NCBI GenBank assembly: GCA_037157565.1
Contig: JAZHRO010000002.1
Location: 76,434,001 to 76,498,000 of the forward strand
Direction of reading: 5' to 3'
Length of the DNA stretch: 64,000 bases
From: Thalassia testudinum
Taxonomy: Eukaryota > Streptophyta > Magnoliopsida > Alismatales > Hydrocharitaceae
Shown: positions 1 to 11,533 of the stretch, one piece after another
How the letters are laid out: each line of letters opens with the position of its first letter
Numbering within the stretch: position 1 is the first letter of the stretch
Translations under genes and position numbers: made by a program
Notes under the pieces: model-generated
What the model was told of the DNA's origin: nothing
Seen by the model: only the letters and a program-made list of their open reading frames with translations
Database searches by the model: none

Positions 1-1586
1 GGGATCAGACGTCTTAAAAAGATATTATCTTTTAACTCTCTCTTATGTCTTCTCTTCTTCTTTGTTCTGACTTTCTCTGATTTTTCCTCTTTTTCTTCTA
101 TTCTTCTTTGGCAGTGTACTTCTTCTCCCTTGTTTCTTCTCTATAGCTCCTTTCTCTACTCTTGCCTTTCTTCTTCCTTCTTATTTTCCCCTATCTTCTG
201 CCTTGCCTCTCTTCTGCAGTGCCTTTCTCCTTCTTTCTTTCTTCTTCCTTCTTCAGCCTTATCTCTCTAACTTCCTCTTCCCTTTGGCTTCGTCTCTTCC
301 TTCTGCCTTGTCTTTCCTTCTCTTTTTCTACTGTGACTAAGTGTCAACTTCACTTCTCCTTCTCCTTCCCTACACAAATCGAAGAGAGCAAAACCTACCC
401 CTCTACCCATACCTATGTCTCTCTCTCTGTATATCACTCTTCAGTATGCTCTCCTAGAGCCGGGTAATCAGGTCGGGTCGCGTGCCCAAATCTAGGCACA
501 CCGATGTGGGTGTAGTGCACGAGGAGTGCTAAGGAGGATTGTTGGGTCGGGTTGCCAGGTCCGCGGGGTGAATTCATGGACGAGCCGTGTATAGGTGAGG
601 GACCTCACCCCATGTGTGTCTCGAGGCGAAGAGCTGAGAGCACAAAATCAATTTATTGCTTGCACCTCACTCATAGGTTCACGAGGTGGGACTAATGTTC
701 CACTTGCTATTGCTCGCACACCTGTAGCAGATCTTCCTTCCAATTGCTGCAGCTGTAGGCCTCGCAGCGCCAATTGCTTGGACAACTGACTGCGCGAGAC
801 TACCCCAAACCTGCTGGACCTGGGACCCTGAAGCGCTTCAGCCTGGAGCAAGCTTTTGACCTCCTCGAGCCGTCACTAATGGCGGCTAGTGCTCAGACCC
901 TGCACGACACAAAAGTGGCCTTGCAGCTCTATCAGACCACAGGAAGACCTTCGCCGTGTTACTGCGAAGGTGAGGAAGTAGGTGGCAGGTCGTGGGGCAA
1001 CCTAGGCATGCGTGCCTAGGTCACTCTGTGGCCAGATTTATGGGTTAGGTCGGGGGGTGTTTGTGGTGGTGTAGGAGACCTGTGGATGGGTGGAGGATGT
1101 TCAGTGGAGTGTGGCGGAGGTTGTGGGGTTGGTGGCAAGACGTATGGAGTTGTGGATGACGGGTGCGTCTTATTGGAGGTTGGCCAGAGATGGGGATGAT
1201 GGCGGTGGACAGTGGCTGTCGAGGGGCGTTTTGTGAAATAGGTTGAGGGGAATTGAAGAGGGGAAAGAGACGAGTGGTTCTAACCTAATTAATTGGATGA
1301 AGGGGGAGAGAGGGCTGCTGGCAGTACCTGCTGTCGTCAGAGAAGAAGGCGTCCAGTGGAGGAAGACGACGGCAATGATGGGGTTAGCGATGCTCGTGCA
1401 GGTGTTGCGCGGCGCTGAGGAGGATGGTGAGGATAGCTCTGCCACTGGTATTGTGGCAGAGCGACGAGAAAGAGTAGGGAGGCTCACCGGAGCTCGCTAG
1501 AGCACTTGGCCGAAGGAGAAGAAGAAGAATTTGAGATGGAATTCTGGCCAAGTCGAGCTAAAGAGCTGCGGCCAGAGTTGAGGGTC

Positions 1587-1594
1587 ATTTTATA
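1587..1594 (-). promoter_or_regulatory. TATA box of LTR G
   Basis: Minus-strand TATAAAAT lies about 935 bp from the LTR 5' tip, in the same relative place as the TATA of the other LTRs here. It is the likely RNA polymerase II core promoter of the LTR; the transcription start was not determined. Confidence 0.6.
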
Positions 1595-1679
1595 GATGCT
1601 GGCAGGGGTTCTTGTGATTGGAAGACAAGCTTCGAAGCGCGGGAATCCTTGCCGGAGATGGAATCAGTTAAGCGACCCA

Positions 1680-1707
1680 AATCTCTCGTGTGTTCGCACG
1701 AGAGATT
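1680..1707 (-). repeat. U3 palindrome of LTR G
   Basis: Perfect 11-bp inverted repeat (AATCTCTCGTG / CACGAGAGATT) around a 6-nt centre, about 85 bp upstream of the TATA box. It is the positional counterpart of the palindromes in the LTRs of C, A, B, D, E and F. Confidence 0.8.
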
Positions 1708-2530
1708 GGGTGCAAATTAGAGAGTAGGATCAAGTTCAGATGGAAGGGAATTCCTCAGAGAATCTCCCTTCCAAATCTGGGAGGACATCTCTGAGGAATC
1801 AGGGAGTATTCCCCCTCCATTCCTCATCGGAGTAGGATTTCTCCCCATTAATGGCAGAGGGACATGTTTGTAAGAGTGGAGAGGAAGTTAGGGGATCTGT
1901 GCAATGGTTTTCAAAAGATAGGGACCACAATGTAATTGGGTGTACTAATTTGCAAAGTAGGTCAAGATGACCTCCCCTTCGATCCAAATTTTGGTAATAA
2001 CCTAATTTGGTCATAAGGAATCCAATGGTGGAGTTGGATTTTAGGTTTGACCACGTTTGACTGGACAATTTGCATAAAAACCCAAATTAGGTTAATTAAT
2101 GAGCTAGGACCCTAATCTAGGTCAAAATAGGTTCCAAAGGTCAAATTGAAGGTTCTAAACCCTAGGGGATATTTTTCCATGAATTTTAGAGGATTTATTT
2201 GATTTTTATCCTGACCAAAACCCTGTTGAATTAAGCGGGTCTGTTTTAGGGTTATAGAATGTCATTTAATTCCTGGATTGCATATGAACCCATTTCTGAT
2301 TGAACCAACCCACTTTTTATCTTATTTAGACCATTTTACCTATGTTTTCCCTATGAGAAATCCCATTTATGTACTGCAATGGTAAAATTACAGTTTTAAC
2401 CTTTATTTCATGTTTTCTTCTCATAACACTTATTCCTTCAATTAAGCCCTTCTCTAGGTTATGTAGGAGTTTTTATTCTCTTTCTTATGTCAAGATGAGC
2501 TAGTTAGGGCTCATGATGAGGCTCTCATCA

Positions 2531-3405
2531 CCCGCACTTGTGAATTCTCAATTTCTTCTTTGTATGTATGTTATGCCTAGCTGAAGGCATTAAACTTAGC
2601 GCGTGTGTATACACCCTTCTCTCTGCAGAGCTGATCGGATTTTCACAACATTAAGGTGATATTCTGTTTACTCCGCCCTTTTCATGTCTTTATTTTTACA
2701 ATGAGGACATTGCATCATTTAGTCATGGGGGGGTGGATAATCAATTCCTAAAGTCATTATATTAACTCCATAGAATTTCTTTTAGTTCTTATAAAATTAA
2801 AAAAGAATTTGAAAATTTGAAAAAAAGATAAAAAAAGAAAGAAATTAGGAAAAGAGAACATAGGCATTTAGAGTCCTCGCCAATCCAAATTCAATTTAAT
2901 TTGGTAAATAAATTGGGATGATAAGTATACGACTTATCAACCCGCCCTTTAATTTGGGGGGACTTTAAGCCTAAGCATCTACACACATTTTTTGCACTGA
3001 CTCACCTTCCAACGGGTTTTACAAAAATTGGGTAGCTAATGGATAGACTTGGGTGGTATGGCTAGCAAGTTGTTGGTGGTAACAGCTCTTCGGTTGGTTA
3101 TCCAGAGCCCAGCCACAAGGCCATTTTCGTTATACTGCCTTTAGGTAAATCTTAGATCAGGGAAGTCACCTACTTAGAAAAAAAGAAAAAAAGAAGAAAG
3201 AAACACTCAAAAAGAAAAGAAAAAAAAAGGATAAAAAAAAACAAAAAAATAAAACCACACTTCATTGCAAGAGTATGCCTGGCAAGTTGTTGGTGGTAAC
3301 AGCTCATCGGTCGATTTTTCAGAACCAAGCTCACAAAAAAAATGCACAACAATTCCCAAAACACTTAGGGAAGAAGTGGGGGAGTAGAATAAATCGGGGA
3401 GATAT
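2531..3405 (+). mobile_element. Element H: 3' fragment of a non-autonomous retroelement
   Basis: This is the oldest layer in the window. The sequence aligns with the 3' part of elements D and E: the end of their private ORF, CAATGAGGACATTG (2700-2713), a PPT-like tract AGTCATGGGGGGGTGG (2721-2736), and two copies of a ~55-bp repeat (about 3060-3114 and 3277-3330) on either side of an A-rich stretch. The ORF end is shifted in frame relative to E and closes early, so H is probably not coding here. G is inserted at its left edge and C at its right edge (after GATAT). The rest of H should lie beyond both insertions, outside the window. Confidence 0.8.
3401..3405. repeat. Left target-site copy for element C (GATAT)
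   Basis: These are the five bases of H directly before the C LTR. The partner copy should follow the 3' LTR of C, beyond 64000. In D the homologous uninterrupted sequence runs through this point (near 19955), which confirms the boundary. Confidence 0.6.
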
Positions 3406-4232
3406 TGATGGGAACACCATCATGAGCTCTAACTAGCACAATTTGACCAATAAAAGAGAACAAAAGCTCCTACATAACCAACTGGAGGTCCTAATTCACT
3501 AAATAACCATTTTGAGAGAAAAGAAAGAAATAAGGGGTAAAACAGTAATTTTTCCATTGTAGTGCAACAACGGGTTTTCTCATGAGCTGAACACAGGTCA
3601 AATAGTCTTAACAAGATAAAAAGTGGGTTAGTTTAAATAGGAAAGGGTTCATGTGAATTCTGGGAATTAAATGAATTCTTATAACCCTTAAACAGACCTA
3701 CTTGATTTTACAAGGTTCTAGTCAAGATAAAATTCACCTAAACCCTCTAAAACTCATATAAAAATATTCTCTAGGGTTTAGAACCTTCAATTTTGCCATT
3801 AAAACCTATTTTGACCTAAAATGGGGTCTTAGACAAATGTTTGCCCTAAATTGGGTTTTTGTGTAAATTACCCAATCAAACATGGTAAAACCCAAAATCC
3901 AACTTAGCCATTGGATTCCTTAGGTCAAAATTAGGTTTCCACCAAAATTTTGACCTATGGGGAATTCATCTTAACCCACTTTGCAAATAAGTCCAGCCCA
4001 ATTACACTTCTACCCCTAGATTTCAAAAACCCTCACAATTGACCCCCTATCTTCTTCTTCGTTCTTTGCAATTAGGACCCTCTACCATTATAGCAGAGGG
4101 AATCCTACTCCGGCAAGCTTGAAAGGGTGATTTCTCCTTGATCTCTCAGAGAATCCCCTTCAAAATTGAAATGGAGATTCTCTGAGAAATCTCCTCCAGT
4201 GTAAACCCAATTAGAAGCCCTATTTGGTACCC

Positions 4233-4260
4233 AATCTCTCATGCAAACGCATGAGAGATT
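4233..4260 (+). repeat. U3 palindrome of the C 5' LTR
   Basis: Perfect 12-bp arms AATCTCTCATGC / GCATGAGAGATT around AAAC, 65 bp upstream of the TATA-like box. In the C 3' LTR (63197-63225 region) the right arm has decayed to CATAAGAGATT. Confidence 0.85.
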
Positions 4261-4325
4261 TGAGTCTCTCTCGAGTTTCCTCTGCCAATGAACTTTCCGT
4301 GCTTGGAAGCTTGACCTCCAGGGCT

Positions 4326-4333
4326 TATTTAAG
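4326..4333 (+). promoter_or_regulatory. TATA-like box of the C LTR
   Basis: TATTTAAG lies about 920 bp into the LTR, at the same place as TATAAAT in A and B. The 3' LTR has the same TATTTAAG near 63309. It is a weaker match than in the other families. Confidence 0.45.
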
Positions 4334-6103
4334 ATACCCCAATTTGCCCCGCATCTCCTAAGCTTGAATTCAGCTAGAGAAACCCCTCAATTTCATCTCT
4401 CCTCCGACCGAACTACTCATCAAGCTCTGGTGAATTCTCCCACTCTCCCTCATTGCCTAGCCATAATACTGGTGGCAGGTTCATCTTCCTCTCACTCATC
4501 TGCGTCGCGCCACACCAGCCGACACTCTTGCCTCCCCTTCGTCCTCACCGACCTCCCTCACTGAGCACTTTCATCTCCAGCATCGGCGATATGCACAGAC
4601 GCCATCCCTGCCTTCCCCTTCGTCTCTTCACTCTTAGATAAGTCCTCCCACCCTCTACTCCCTTTTACCCTTTCTTTATTCCCTCGAACGACCACTACCG
4701 CACCCCACCACCATCATCCCCTTCACCTCCGGGCACCATTGCAGCGAGTTCGTTCCACCTCCACTGACCACCTCCCTCCTTGCCGACCAGTCCATAAGCA
4801 CCGCTCCGACTCACTGATCATAACCCCCCACTCACAACACTCTGCCACTCACCTACACGCATGGCCGTAGGGTGCCCAAGGCACGCATCCACAGGCGGTC
4901 CCAGGCCACGCTAACCACCTCTGCACATTTGCCGCACCATGGTGAAGCTCCTTGAGCTTTTTAATGCGGCTGCGATGCTGTCTATGAGATTTTAGGTCCA
5001 GGGGTTCGCTGCCATTGACGCACAGTAGGAAGCTTGCTTGCAAGCTTCTCTAGGCCGTGCCCACTCCAGGATCCAATCCCAGGTCACGCGGAGAGTCTTC
5101 ACAAATGTCTCCAGGCATTCAATTGGTGTCGAAGGCTGAAGTTGCAGCTGCAATTGAGCGACGCCCCTCTGCTGCAGGCGTGCATGAAAGAGGGTGGGAA
5201 GTTAGTCCCACTTCAGAAATTTGCAAAGCGCCGCACCCACATAAAGTGATTTTCTGCATCGGGTTGATTGCTCCAACTCATGGGGTGAGGTCCCCTCTCA
5301 CTCGACCCGACGCCTCATCCGCCATCACCCTCGTGAACTTGGTGACCCGACCCGACCTCACACCTCGCCCACCACTGCACGTCGGTGGGCCCGGTCCTAG
5401 GTGCATATCTGACCTAATTACCCAAGAAGTGGCTCTGGGAGAGCGAACCTAAGAGAGAACGAAGAGAAGAGAGCTCGCATGGGTAGGGGTAGGTTTTGCT
5501 CTATAGAGGAAGGAGAAGACAAGGCCGAAGAGGAAGCTACAGGTTGAAGCCAAGGAAGAAGAAGGAGGAAGCCGAAGGCAAATGCTGAGGAAGGAGAAAG
5601 GCTGCAGCAGAGAGAGGAAGGAAAAGGCTGAAGGCAGAAGAAGGAGTTGAAGAAAAGGCAGAGACAGAGAAAAGAAGGTAGAGGAAGAGAGAGGCTAAGG
5701 CAAGGAATCAGAAGAAGATAAAGAAGAAGAGAAAGAAAGAAGAAGATTGAGAATAGCCGCCAGAGACAGAGAAAAGGAGAAGAAGAGTCAAGCACTATAG
5801 CATCCACATTTTAAGACGTCTGATTCACAAATCAGACGTCCAATTTTGTGTTTATTCACATACATTGGTTCCTTTAGTGCCTTACATTTATTTCTATCCT
5901 TTTGCACTATAACATTTATTTTATTGCATATTATATTCTTTCAAATTCTCAAATTGTGATCTTGATTTCTAAACCCTAATTTGCTCCCTGTGTTCAACCT
6001 CGGACTTTCAAATTCGAGTAATAAATTGTATTTTTTTTTAACACTTTTTCGACTATACTACAACGCGACTTTTCTAAAACTTGATCAAGCGCTTCAAACA
6101 TTT

Positions 6104-6121
6104 TGGCGCCGTTGCCGGAGA
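6104..6121 (+). other. Primer-binding site of C (tRNA-Asp)
   Basis: TGGCGCCGTTGCCGGAGA follows the LTR after TTT. It is complementary to the last 18 nt of plant tRNA-Asp(GUC), CCA included, with one mismatch. Confidence 0.9.
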
Positions 6122-7060
6122 GCAACGGGTGATTTAGAAATTCGGATTACAATTGTTGATTTGATACTAACTTGATATATCTCTTTGTGTTGTGATTGTT
6201 TCAAGGGAAGAAGATTCAAAAGAAGATCGCCGCACAGCAAACACACCAGGGGCAGGTACTTTCTAATTAATCTCTTTCTCTTAAGCCCCTCATTCTAAAA
6301 AGAAAAAAAATAAGATAAAATCAATTAGGGCAACCTGCTTTCCATTTCTAGCTAATTCACCAAAGTTGCCTGATTTGATTTCAACAACAATACTGATTTG
6401 TGCACCCATTTAAGGTGATTAGGGCTACCACCTTCTTGATTAAGCCCTAGATACCATATTTTGGCAAACTGAATTGGACCAAGATTAGAGCCAAATTAAG
6501 GATTTCAATTTAGGGTTTTAGAAACACACCTTCATAAGCAAGAATCAACTCTCCAAAAAGAGGCGTGCCTAAGCCTTGGTTGAAGAGACTTATTCAAGAA
6601 AATTCTAAAAATTCAGGCTCTTAATCTCACTTGAATCCTAAAAGAAAGGACCTAAAACTTCTCAAAGGACAAATAGGTGAAGTTGACCCCCTTGATTGGG
6701 TCAACCAACCTTGAAATTAGGTCACTTTTTTGCTCAAGACATCTAAAGTTCAAGTGGAATCTTAAGCACCCTTTCTCTTAACCAAAACTAGTAGACTTAA
6801 GAGGTCAAAGTCCCCATTCTGGTCTACCTGGAACATTAGTGACAAGAGAGGTTGGGTGGGGGAAACTCTATAACTCTTGGGGACGCTCTACCGTGTAGTG
6901 GTCTTTGCAGGACTCTCTCTCTTTGGCTGCCTAGGTATTTCTCAGGTGGATGGCTTTTTGACTAAGGGGTATCATCCACCCTGAACCTCTATAGTCATCC
7001 AAATTTTTGGGTGTCTTGATTAGGTCCATCACATTCTACTCTCATCTAGACCATCGGTGC
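6122..7060 (+). other. Untranslated leader of C
   Basis: This leader between the PBS and gag has no supported ORF. A block at about 6818-6945 (GACAAGAGAGG, then GGTGGGGGAAA and GGGGACGCTCTACCGTGTAG) is well conserved in the leaders of A (38701-38820) and B (about 57784-57920). It may be a structured or packaging region; this is inferred only from its conservation. Confidence 0.7.
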
Positions 7061-8553
7061 ATGTTTGGTACGAGGTCCTTAAGACCATCCTTGAGGCCTC
7101 CTTTAGTGATTCACTCCCGCCGAAGCCAGGCCTCGATGTCCGTGTTTGTGCAGCAACCCCACCACATAGACATCTCCTTTGATTCATCTGAACCCAATTC
7201 TCCTTCCATCATCATGGCACAACTAGTAGAAGAGAAAAACTTTGAGAACCAACTTCAGTGCCTTAATGATTTATTTCAAGCCTTTGTAAACCCGCCGCAG
7301 CGTCCTATGATGCGAGGTCACTACAATCCTGCTATGGTGGCGATCGAACCTCGAGTCCAAATCCCGGCTAGAGGTCCTGATTCTGAACTCAAGCCCAACA
7401 TGATTCATGCTATTCCAAAGTTTCATGGGCTTAATTTCGAAGATCCTTTCCAGTACATCAAACAACTCAAACATTTGGCTCAGACCTTCGGGTCAAATGT
7501 CCAAAATCGGGACATTCTTCTCATGAAGATGTTCTCCTTCTCCCTCATGGACAAAGCAGCTCACTGGTATCAAACTCAAACGTGTCCAATCAACACATGG
7601 GTTGAACTACAATCTGAATTCTTGAAAAAGTTCTTCCTAGTTGGGTGGACGAATGCCTTACGACACCAGATCACACACTTCACCCAGCAATCTGGAGATC
7701 CTCTTCATGAAGCATGGTCCATTTCCTGGATCTCATGCGAAAGTGCCCCCATCACAGAGTTCCTAAATGGGAACAAGTCCAGTCTTTTTACCAGGGACTC
7801 CATGAAGATATCTGCTTATTCGTCAATGCAACCTACGAAGGAAATATCATGGGTCAACACGAAGACACTGTGTGGGAGATTCTCGAGAATATGTGTGAGA
7901 ACTCCATCAATATTGACTCCATGGGCTTATTCGACCAGACGAATGCCCACGCATCGACGAATCGAAGCGAAGCACATGAGACATAGGGCCTGTGTGCATC
8001 CGTCGACTTGGAATTGATGGCCAGTTGGTTGGATAAGGTCTCTATCATTGAGAAGAAGGTGGACGGGCTGACTTGACATCTGCAGCGAGCCACCTCTGCA
8101 CAAAACCTGTTTTCACAGCCACCTTCTAGGAGGGAAGCTGTGCATAACATCTATCACCGATCTTCTCAGGGGATGGACCCGTATCCATCCCCGTCTGACT
8201 CTAGGATCGGAGGAAACTCCAATTCGACCTACTCTAGTTGGGGGAACTCTAAACCCTCGTACTCTGACTTTCCTGAGGTTCGTCAGACCTACGAGGACCT
8301 CAACACCATCCAGAATGACCCATTCTCTAACACCTATAACCCTGGATGGCGGAATCATCCCAATTTCTTATGGATGGGAAATAATCAGAATCAAAGACCA
8401 CCATATCAACCCCGTCCACAAGCTCCTCATCCATATCAGCTGCCTCAGCCTCAGCGCAACCCTACCTATCAATCTGGGCCAACTCAAATAGATCAAATGA
8501 CTCTTATCCTTCAGACTCTAGCTGACATTCAGAAGACAAATGCGGCTATGTAA
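7061..8553 (+). pseudogene. gag: gag of element C, degenerate
   Basis: This is the nucleocapsid/capsid polyprotein gene of an Athila-like element, homologous along its length to the 499-residue Gag of A and B. The start is taken at ATG 7061, which aligns with the ATG of A (38951); the open frame extends upstream only through non-ATG codons. The capsid-like core (MIHAIPKFHGL, DKAAHWYQTQ, CPHHRVPKWEQVQ) is readable. Breaks seen: a one-base deletion near 7715 just after HEAW moves the frame; TAG 7984-7986 replaces CAG; TGA near 8074 interrupts the coiled segment; TAA 8551-8553 stands where A has CAA. No CCHC zinc knuckle is seen, as in A and B. It cannot make a full Gag. Confidence 0.9.
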
Positions 8554-9804
8554 AAATAGCACAAGGACCAGATCACATAGGTTCGCAATCAACTCACCTA
8601 GATGATGAATTCCTGCCAACCTGGCACACTTCCTTCGCAACCTCTGCTAAATCTAAATAACGTGCCGAACCAGAGGCGCGGTATGAACCCAAATTCGGGC
8701 CAAGCCCACATGATTTATCAGGCCCCTTCTGTTCCATCACCCGACGGGATGGAAGCTTCGACATCGTATGCAGGATTTTAGTAGCAGCCACCCATTTTAC
8801 CAAGTCCAAACCAAAATAAGGTATGATTGAATTTTGTTACAACCCGTAGTGGCAAAGCAACACAAGACCCACCTTATCCAAGCCACTTTCAGCCTGGTAG
8901 TAACCTAAGCCCTAGGATAGTTATCCAGGATACCCCTGTCCCAGATCAAGAACTTGGACCTATTCTAGAGGAACCATGCAAGGTTCCATTTCCCGAGGCC
9001 TTGACCAAGGGAAAGAGGACAACCAAACCCGTGGCACTTGAGGAGGATCTGGTCAAGCTCTTTGAACAGGTCCATATAAACATCCCGTTGATGGATGCGA
9101 TCCGCCATGTGCCGGCTTATGCACGATTTTTAAAAGACGTGTGTACCCTAAGCGTAAGTCGCGAACCAAAAGTGGGAATCTAGTCGTACTGTCAAAGCAA
9201 GCCAGCTCTGTAATATTGAGCAAACTCCCACCTAAGGCAAAAGACCCAGGTATTCCCCTGATTTCTTGTACCATTGGTTATACCCTATTTGACAGAGCTT
9301 TATTAGATCTAGGAGCCTCCATAAACCTAATACCTACATCCCTACTTGACCACCTTGAGGAATCTGAGCTTAAACCTACAGAGGTGACATTACAATTGGC
9401 TGACTGATCTATTAAGTCACCTAAAGGAGTTCTTGAGGATGTCATTGTTAGGGTATGGGATTTCTATTTCCCGATGGACTTTGTAATCTTGGACATAGAT
9501 GCTCCAGAAAATCCGAGGGATACACCAATTATACTAGGGAGACCCTTTCTGGCCACTGCTAGAGCCAATATAAATTGTGAGGAGGGCCAAATTAAACTGA
9601 AATTTGGAAACCAAACATTAAAAATTGACATCATTAAGTCCCAACAAGGTATTAATTATGGTGTTATAGAACAAATATGTGACATCAAGGCTGTAGTTGA
9701 GGATCCATATATTGAGGACAACCAGACTACTTTTGATCAACCACAAAAGGATCAAAACCCACAATCAGAGGAGTCCGAACCTAACCTAGAAACACCCCTG
9801 TGGT
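8554..9804 (+). pseudogene. pol: pol of element C, part 1 (linker and protease), degenerate
   Basis: This is the N-terminal part of the Pol polyprotein. It starts just before the UAG (8557-8559) that is conserved between gag and pol in A, B and C. Readable segments include the VTTRSGK linker (from 8827), the EDLVKLFEQVHINIPL block, and an aspartic protease with the active-site motif DLGAS (about 9307-9321) and ILGRPFLATARANI. It is broken by a frameshift near 9150-9180 and by TGA at 9405-9407 in place of CGA. Element D interrupts it after EPNLETP. The remaining codons to 9804 (LW) and the apparent stop at 9817-9819 belong to the junction and to the LTR of D. Confidence 0.9.
9780..9797 (+). 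repeat. 18-bp direct repeat flanking D, left copy
   Basis: CCTAACCTAGAAACACCC lies 7 bp before the D LTR, with CTGTGGT between. The same 18 bp recur at 22189-22206. No 5-bp TSD is found at the LTR edges. Confidence 0.9.
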
Positions 9805-10416
9805 TGATGTAAACATGTTTACACTACTTAAGATATCTATTTATGCATGTTCTTAAGCATAGAATTGTATTGCATGCTATAAATATTGCATAACATGCAT
9901 CATCTTGCATTTAGAGTAGTTTGAATAAAATGGAGGTCAATTGTCTCCTTTTATATTCATGGACAAGGCAAAATTTTTATTGGGGCCTCGGATCGAAGAT
10001 CCATCCGTATAGATGTGATCAGGGAGACAATTGGAGTTCAACAACTCTAAGATCGCCTTAATCAGACATCTGTAGCATCAGATAGTGACTGGGGATCCTT
10101 AGAAGATCAAGGGCCAGGATGGTGCGAATCCACACTTGAAACGACAAATCCAACCGCACGGATGGATTCGGATCGACGATCGTAGCCTAACGGCATAAAA
10201 ATTGACTCAATCTGACAACCGTGGCACCATCTACATCATCCAGAAGATGGACGGCTTAGATGGCACCACATGGCACCATCTCAGCTGCCCAACTGGCCAA
10301 AGCACCACCGTACCTTCTCTTCTTCAATTAGAGCACCGCTTCTCCACCATTGGATCTTGATCCAACGGCTATGGACGCACGGGCCTTAAAACATCCACGC
10401 GACACATTCCACTACG

Positions 10417-10470
10417 TAGCGCAGCGGTTGCGAGGCGTTGCGCGTTCACAGGACGCGAGTTCGACTCGCG
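10417..10470 (+). other. tRNA-like Pol III module in the D 5' LTR
   Basis: TAGCGCAGCGG (10417-10427) fits the A-box consensus. About 30 nt further on, a canonical T-arm follows: 5-bp stem CGCGA / TCGCG around the 7-nt loop GTTCGAC (10454-10470), which includes a B-box-like sequence. The spacing is that of a tRNA. No full cloverleaf or acceptor stem was seen, so this is a tRNA-derived or SINE-like segment and not a tRNA gene. Whether Pol III uses it is unknown. Confidence 0.6.
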
Positions 10471-10735
10471 ATCTACGGTGCATGCACGATTATAGGCATC
10501 TTCCCGATCGGCTGTGGACGACCCAGATCACTCGATAGCGCTCACGCACTATTGCACGCGCGGCGAAGACGTGGCATCGCACTCGATGGGGCGCGTAGCG
10601 TAGGCAGGCTGAGGTGCGATCTAAGCCGTCCGATCTCACGATTGGATGACTGAGATCGACTGCACATGCGCATGCGTTGAACGAGCGGGCAAGCGAGCAG
10701 GTGTGCGCACACCTCCCACTACACCCACGTTCAGA

Positions 10736-10767
10736 CCTTTAGCGACGGTTTTATCCGTCACTAAAGG
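10736..10767 (+). repeat. U3 palindrome of the D 5' LTR
   Basis: The arms CCTTTAGCGACGG / CCGTCACTAAAGG (one mismatch) surround TTTTAT, 56 bp upstream of the TATA box. The same element is at 21385-21420 in the 3' LTR and in both E LTRs. The core TTTAGYGACGG resembles subterminal repeats known from plant CACTA transposons; a capture is possible but not shown. Confidence 0.8.
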
Positions 10768-10823
10768 TTCTGAATTAATGTTTTTAAAGTTGTAATGACC
10801 AAATTGCCTCCACTCCTTGCAAC

Positions 10824-10830
10824 TATAAAA
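10824..10830 (+). promoter_or_regulatory. TATA box of the D 5' LTR
   Basis: TATAAAA precedes GGAGACCCCCTCCAC. The matching site in the D 3' LTR reads TATCAAAG (about 21473-21480), so that copy has probably lost its core promoter. Both E LTRs keep TATAAAAG. Confidence 0.65.
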
Positions 10831-11515
10831 GGAGACCCCCTCCACACGAAATTCTCATCCCTTCCTTCTCTTCTCTCCCTCTCCAAAGCTCAAGAGAAGC
10901 TTGTCCCACACCGGAATGCTTCTCGCAAGATAAAGTTAATTTTTTCGTCCCCCTTTCTGAAGCGGATCCCGTGACGACGACGACGTGCTGCCCCGTTCCC
11001 ATTCTTCCGCTTCGTCCTCCTTCGTCCTGCTTCATCCTCCTTCGTCCAGGCATCATCCTGTCTGGCTCGTCCTCCAAGAAATCGTTGAAAAGGATATCTC
11101 TCTCCCCATTCTTTTTACTACTTTCTAGAATAGATTTACTGCTTTCTAGAGTAGATTTTCCACTTTCTAGTGTAATCATTTTCCCGCTTTCTCATCGTGA
11201 TGTTTAGTGTAATGAACAATCCTTTCGATAATGAATTCCATGTGCATTCTATATCTCTTTGTATTTTTGTTTGTAGTATTCTCTCTCTTCTAATTATTAT
11301 AAATAGTTAGATAGTTCTAATCAATTGAATTACTTTGTGACAAATAAAACAAACGCGTTGTTTTTAAATCAAACGTCTGCCTCCCTGTGTTTGACCCAAA
11401 ATTTTCATTTCGGTATAAATTTTATTTGTTGAACATGAGTTCTTTGCTTTCATACTTCGACGACAGATTTTCCAAAACCAAACACATTAGCATAGCAACC
11501 CGACGTTCAACATTT

Positions 11516-11533
11516 TGGCGCCGTTGCCGGGGA
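11516..11533 (+). other. Primer-binding site of D (tRNA-Asp)
   Basis: TGGCGCCGTTGCCGGGGA is an exact 18-nt complement of the tRNA-Asp 3' end. It lies three bases after the LTR end. Confidence 0.95.

Larger units (their letters stand above)
1..2530 (-). mobile_element. Element G: LTR, minus strand, cut by the window edge
   Basis: This is a long terminal repeat of the C-like subfamily read on the minus strand. Its 5' tip is at 2530 (minus-strand TGATGAGAGCCTCATCA) and it abuts element H directly. It aligns in order with the LTR of element C: terminal hairpin, U3 palindrome, TATA, then the AGACGTCTGAT motif reached near base 1. By comparison with C (2695 bp), some 250-300 bp lie outside the window. 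It may be a solo LTR or the 5' LTR of a minus-strand element whose body lies to the left; the window cannot decide. Only one flank is visible, so no TSD can be checked (candidate CCCGC, 2531-2535). The small ORFs inside it look non-coding. Confidence 0.85.
3406..6100 (+). repeat. 5' LTR of element C
   Basis: The 2695-bp LTR begins TGATGGGAACACCATCA and ends CTTCAAACA directly before the PBS. It holds a palindrome (4233-4260), a TATA-like box (4326-4333), a purine-rich stretch (about 5450-5800) and a hairpin GACGTCTGATT / AATCAGACGTC (near 5815-5842). ORFs such as the one at 5057-5452 have no counterpart conserved in frame in the other LTRs and are treated as chance. Confidence 0.9.
9805..11512 (+). 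repeat. 5' LTR of element D
   Basis: The 1708-bp LTR begins TGATGTAAACATGTTTACA (containing a perfect 16-bp palindrome) and ends GTTCAACA. In order it contains a tRNA-like module (10417-10470), a palindrome (10736-10767) and TATAAAA (10824-10830). It is homologous to the E LTR (1769 bp). Confidence 0.92.

Noticed and set aside
7007..7060. Upstream extension of C gag from 7007
   Set aside because: No ATG there; the conserved Gag start aligns with ATG 7061.
10417..10470. A genuine tRNA gene
   Set aside because: A-box and T-arm are present but no full acceptor stem or anticodon arm was seen, and the sequence lies inside LTRs.
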